Part shown: positions 33,649 through 34,490 of the stretch, piece by piece
Layout of the letters: each line of letters begins with the position of its first letter
How positions within the stretch are numbered: position 1 is the first letter of the stretch
Origin: Spirochaetes bacterium RBG_13_51_14
GTDB taxonomy: Bacteria > Spirochaetota > UBA4802 > UBA5550
Direction: 5' to 3'
DNA length: 34,490 bases
Assembly (NCBI GenBank): GCA_001829455.1
Contig: MIBH01000056.1
Location: 7,051-41,540 of the forward strand
The notes under the pieces: model-generated
What the model was told of the DNA's origin: nothing
The model's database searches: none
What the model saw: only the letters and a program-made list of their open reading frames with translations
Program-made: the position numbers and the translations under genes

Positions 33649-34490
33649 TTAGTAGTCTATCGCGGCTCCATTATTTTCTGGTGGATTACCTGCATTATAA
33701 TAATAATTATTAGTAAATGTTTCAGGTGCGGGACCGTCATATGCAATAGGGCCAAATCCAATTTTTTCAAATCTATTATTGATGACCCTTATATGACTTC
33801 CATATCCATGAGTATTCATGTTCAAAACTATACAATAATTGGGCGTATGGAGATAATTTCCTTCAATGGTTACATTATCAATAGCCCCCTCCCATGCTTG
33901 TATGAATAATGAACCAGAAGTATTTATCAAACTTTCAAGGTAATTATTTTGAACTAGACAAAGAGAACCGCCGAAATTCCTGATCGTCATGGATTCACCA
34001 TGAGATGGTTGCGATGGCGAACCAAAATTGCCACCCCGTAACCCATGAATATAATTCTGGATTATACTGCTATTCATGGAATCATGATGAAAAAGTCCGA
34101 TGCCATCACCCATGCCGTATATGTTATTATTGTGTGCGATTATTCCACTTCCCCTTATCGCAAAATCAGCATATATATAAGGGTCTGTAACTGCTGTACC
34201 GTCTATATCACAATTCGTAATAGTAGTTGGACTTGTTGCCCATTTTCCAACAGTGGGATCATATGTAAAAATAATTGACCCAAGATGTTGGGATCCGGTA
34301 GGCTGTATCCAGCAACGATCTATTGTTATTCCGCCATTGTAAAGCCATAAGGCTCCGGTAATTTTCTGCATAGAAATTGTAGTATTTGCTGCGGGAGCGA
34401 TAGGGCCTGTATATAGTGGCAATGAATTTTTATCGATTCCAACACCAGCAAGTCCAGTATTCGTCTCATTGAGCTGCCAGCCCATCAGCG
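33649..34490 (-). CDS. Right-handed beta-helix repeat protein (5' partial)
   Basis: At least 280 residues. The frame stays open to the window edge, so the ATG at 34485 is probably internal and the N-terminus is missing. The repeats have the parallel beta-helix pattern with Asn ladders: GIIAHNNNIYGMGDGIGLFH, SSIIQNYIHGLRGGNFG, CLVQNNYLESLINTSGSL, VTIEGNYLHTPNYCIVL and IRVINNRFEKIGFGPI. It is rich in Asn, Gly and Ser. Such proteins are usually secreted, often polysaccharide lyases or adhesins; no catalytic site is identifiable. The 191 bases between it and the SGNH gene hold nothing recognisable. Confidence 0.8.
   Translation of the reverse strand, partial: LMGWQLNETNTGLAGVGIDKNSLPLYTGPIAPAANTTISMQKITGALWLYNGGITIDRCWIQPTGSQHLGSIIFTYDPTVGKWATSPTTITNCDIDGTAVTDPYIYADFAIRGSGIIAHNNNIYGMGDGIGLFHHDSMNSSIIQNYIHGLRGGNFGSPSQPSHGESMTIRNFGGSLCLVQNNYLESLINTSGSLFIQAWEGAIDNVTIEGNYLHTPNYCIVLNMNTHGYGSHIRVINNRFEKIGFGPIAYDGPAPETFTNNYYYNAGNPPENNGAAIDY

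Overview
The window looks like chromosomal DNA of a free-living, Gram-negative-type bacterium, most likely from the Spirochaetota or a deep relative. No rRNA or marker tree is available here, so this is an inference. It rests on a HATPase-HDOD protein coupled to an MptE-like (DUF115) protein, a solitary EF-G resembling the spirochaete/delta-type paralogue, several secreted TPR proteins and an LPP20/FlgT-like envelope protein. Most of the first 30 kb is moderately GC-rich. The gene at 8.9-10.1 kb and the region from about 30.9 kb to the end are clearly more AT-rich and carry transfer signs, including IS200/IS605 debris.

Layout. (1) 1-648: the 3' end of a membrane protein, possibly ComEC/Rec2-like. 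(2) 764-8410, minus strand: a tightly packed five-gene operon. In transcription order it encodes a Rph/PEP-synthase-like dikinase without the C-terminal PEP barrel, a GNAT-fold protein, an OleC-like acyl-adenylate ligase, a fusion of a CDP-alcohol phosphotransferase with a CarS/CdsA-like CTP transferase, and a UbiA-type prenyltransferase. It reads as an unassigned membrane-lipid or lipid-linked metabolite pathway and is the strongest candidate here for an undescribed system. (3) 8934-10106: an AT-rich orphan N-acetyl sugar amidotransferase. (4) 10364-16868, plus strand: HATPase-HDOD, MptE-like, LPP20-like, a single-pass membrane protein, a TPR protein and a DtxR-family regulator. The pairs 1-2 and 4-5 overlap at stop/start codons. 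(5) 16919-19801, minus: fusA, a 56-base perfect-stem hairpin in its likely 5' leader, a promoter, a palindromic MITE-like repeat and a secreted TPR protein.

(6) 19969-23661: an MFS transporter (minus), then a nitroreductase, an enoyl-CoA hydratase and a DUF2752/TM2 membrane pair (plus). (7) 23772-27493: YgiQ-type radical SAM and an ABC-F ATPase, meeting head-on a small secreted Cys-containing protein. (8) 27999-30761, minus: an ADP-forming acyl-CoA synthetase and a STAS anti-anti-sigma-like protein. A near-consensus promoter for the STAS gene directly abuts the second MITE copy. (9) 31169-34490: a DUF2914 membrane protein, a truncated IS200/IS605 tnpA fused at its broken end to the 3' end of an SGNH hydrolase gene, and a beta-helix protein that runs off the window.

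No tRNA, rRNA, CRISPR array or prophage module was recognised. All family assignments come from reading motifs by eye. No database search was run.
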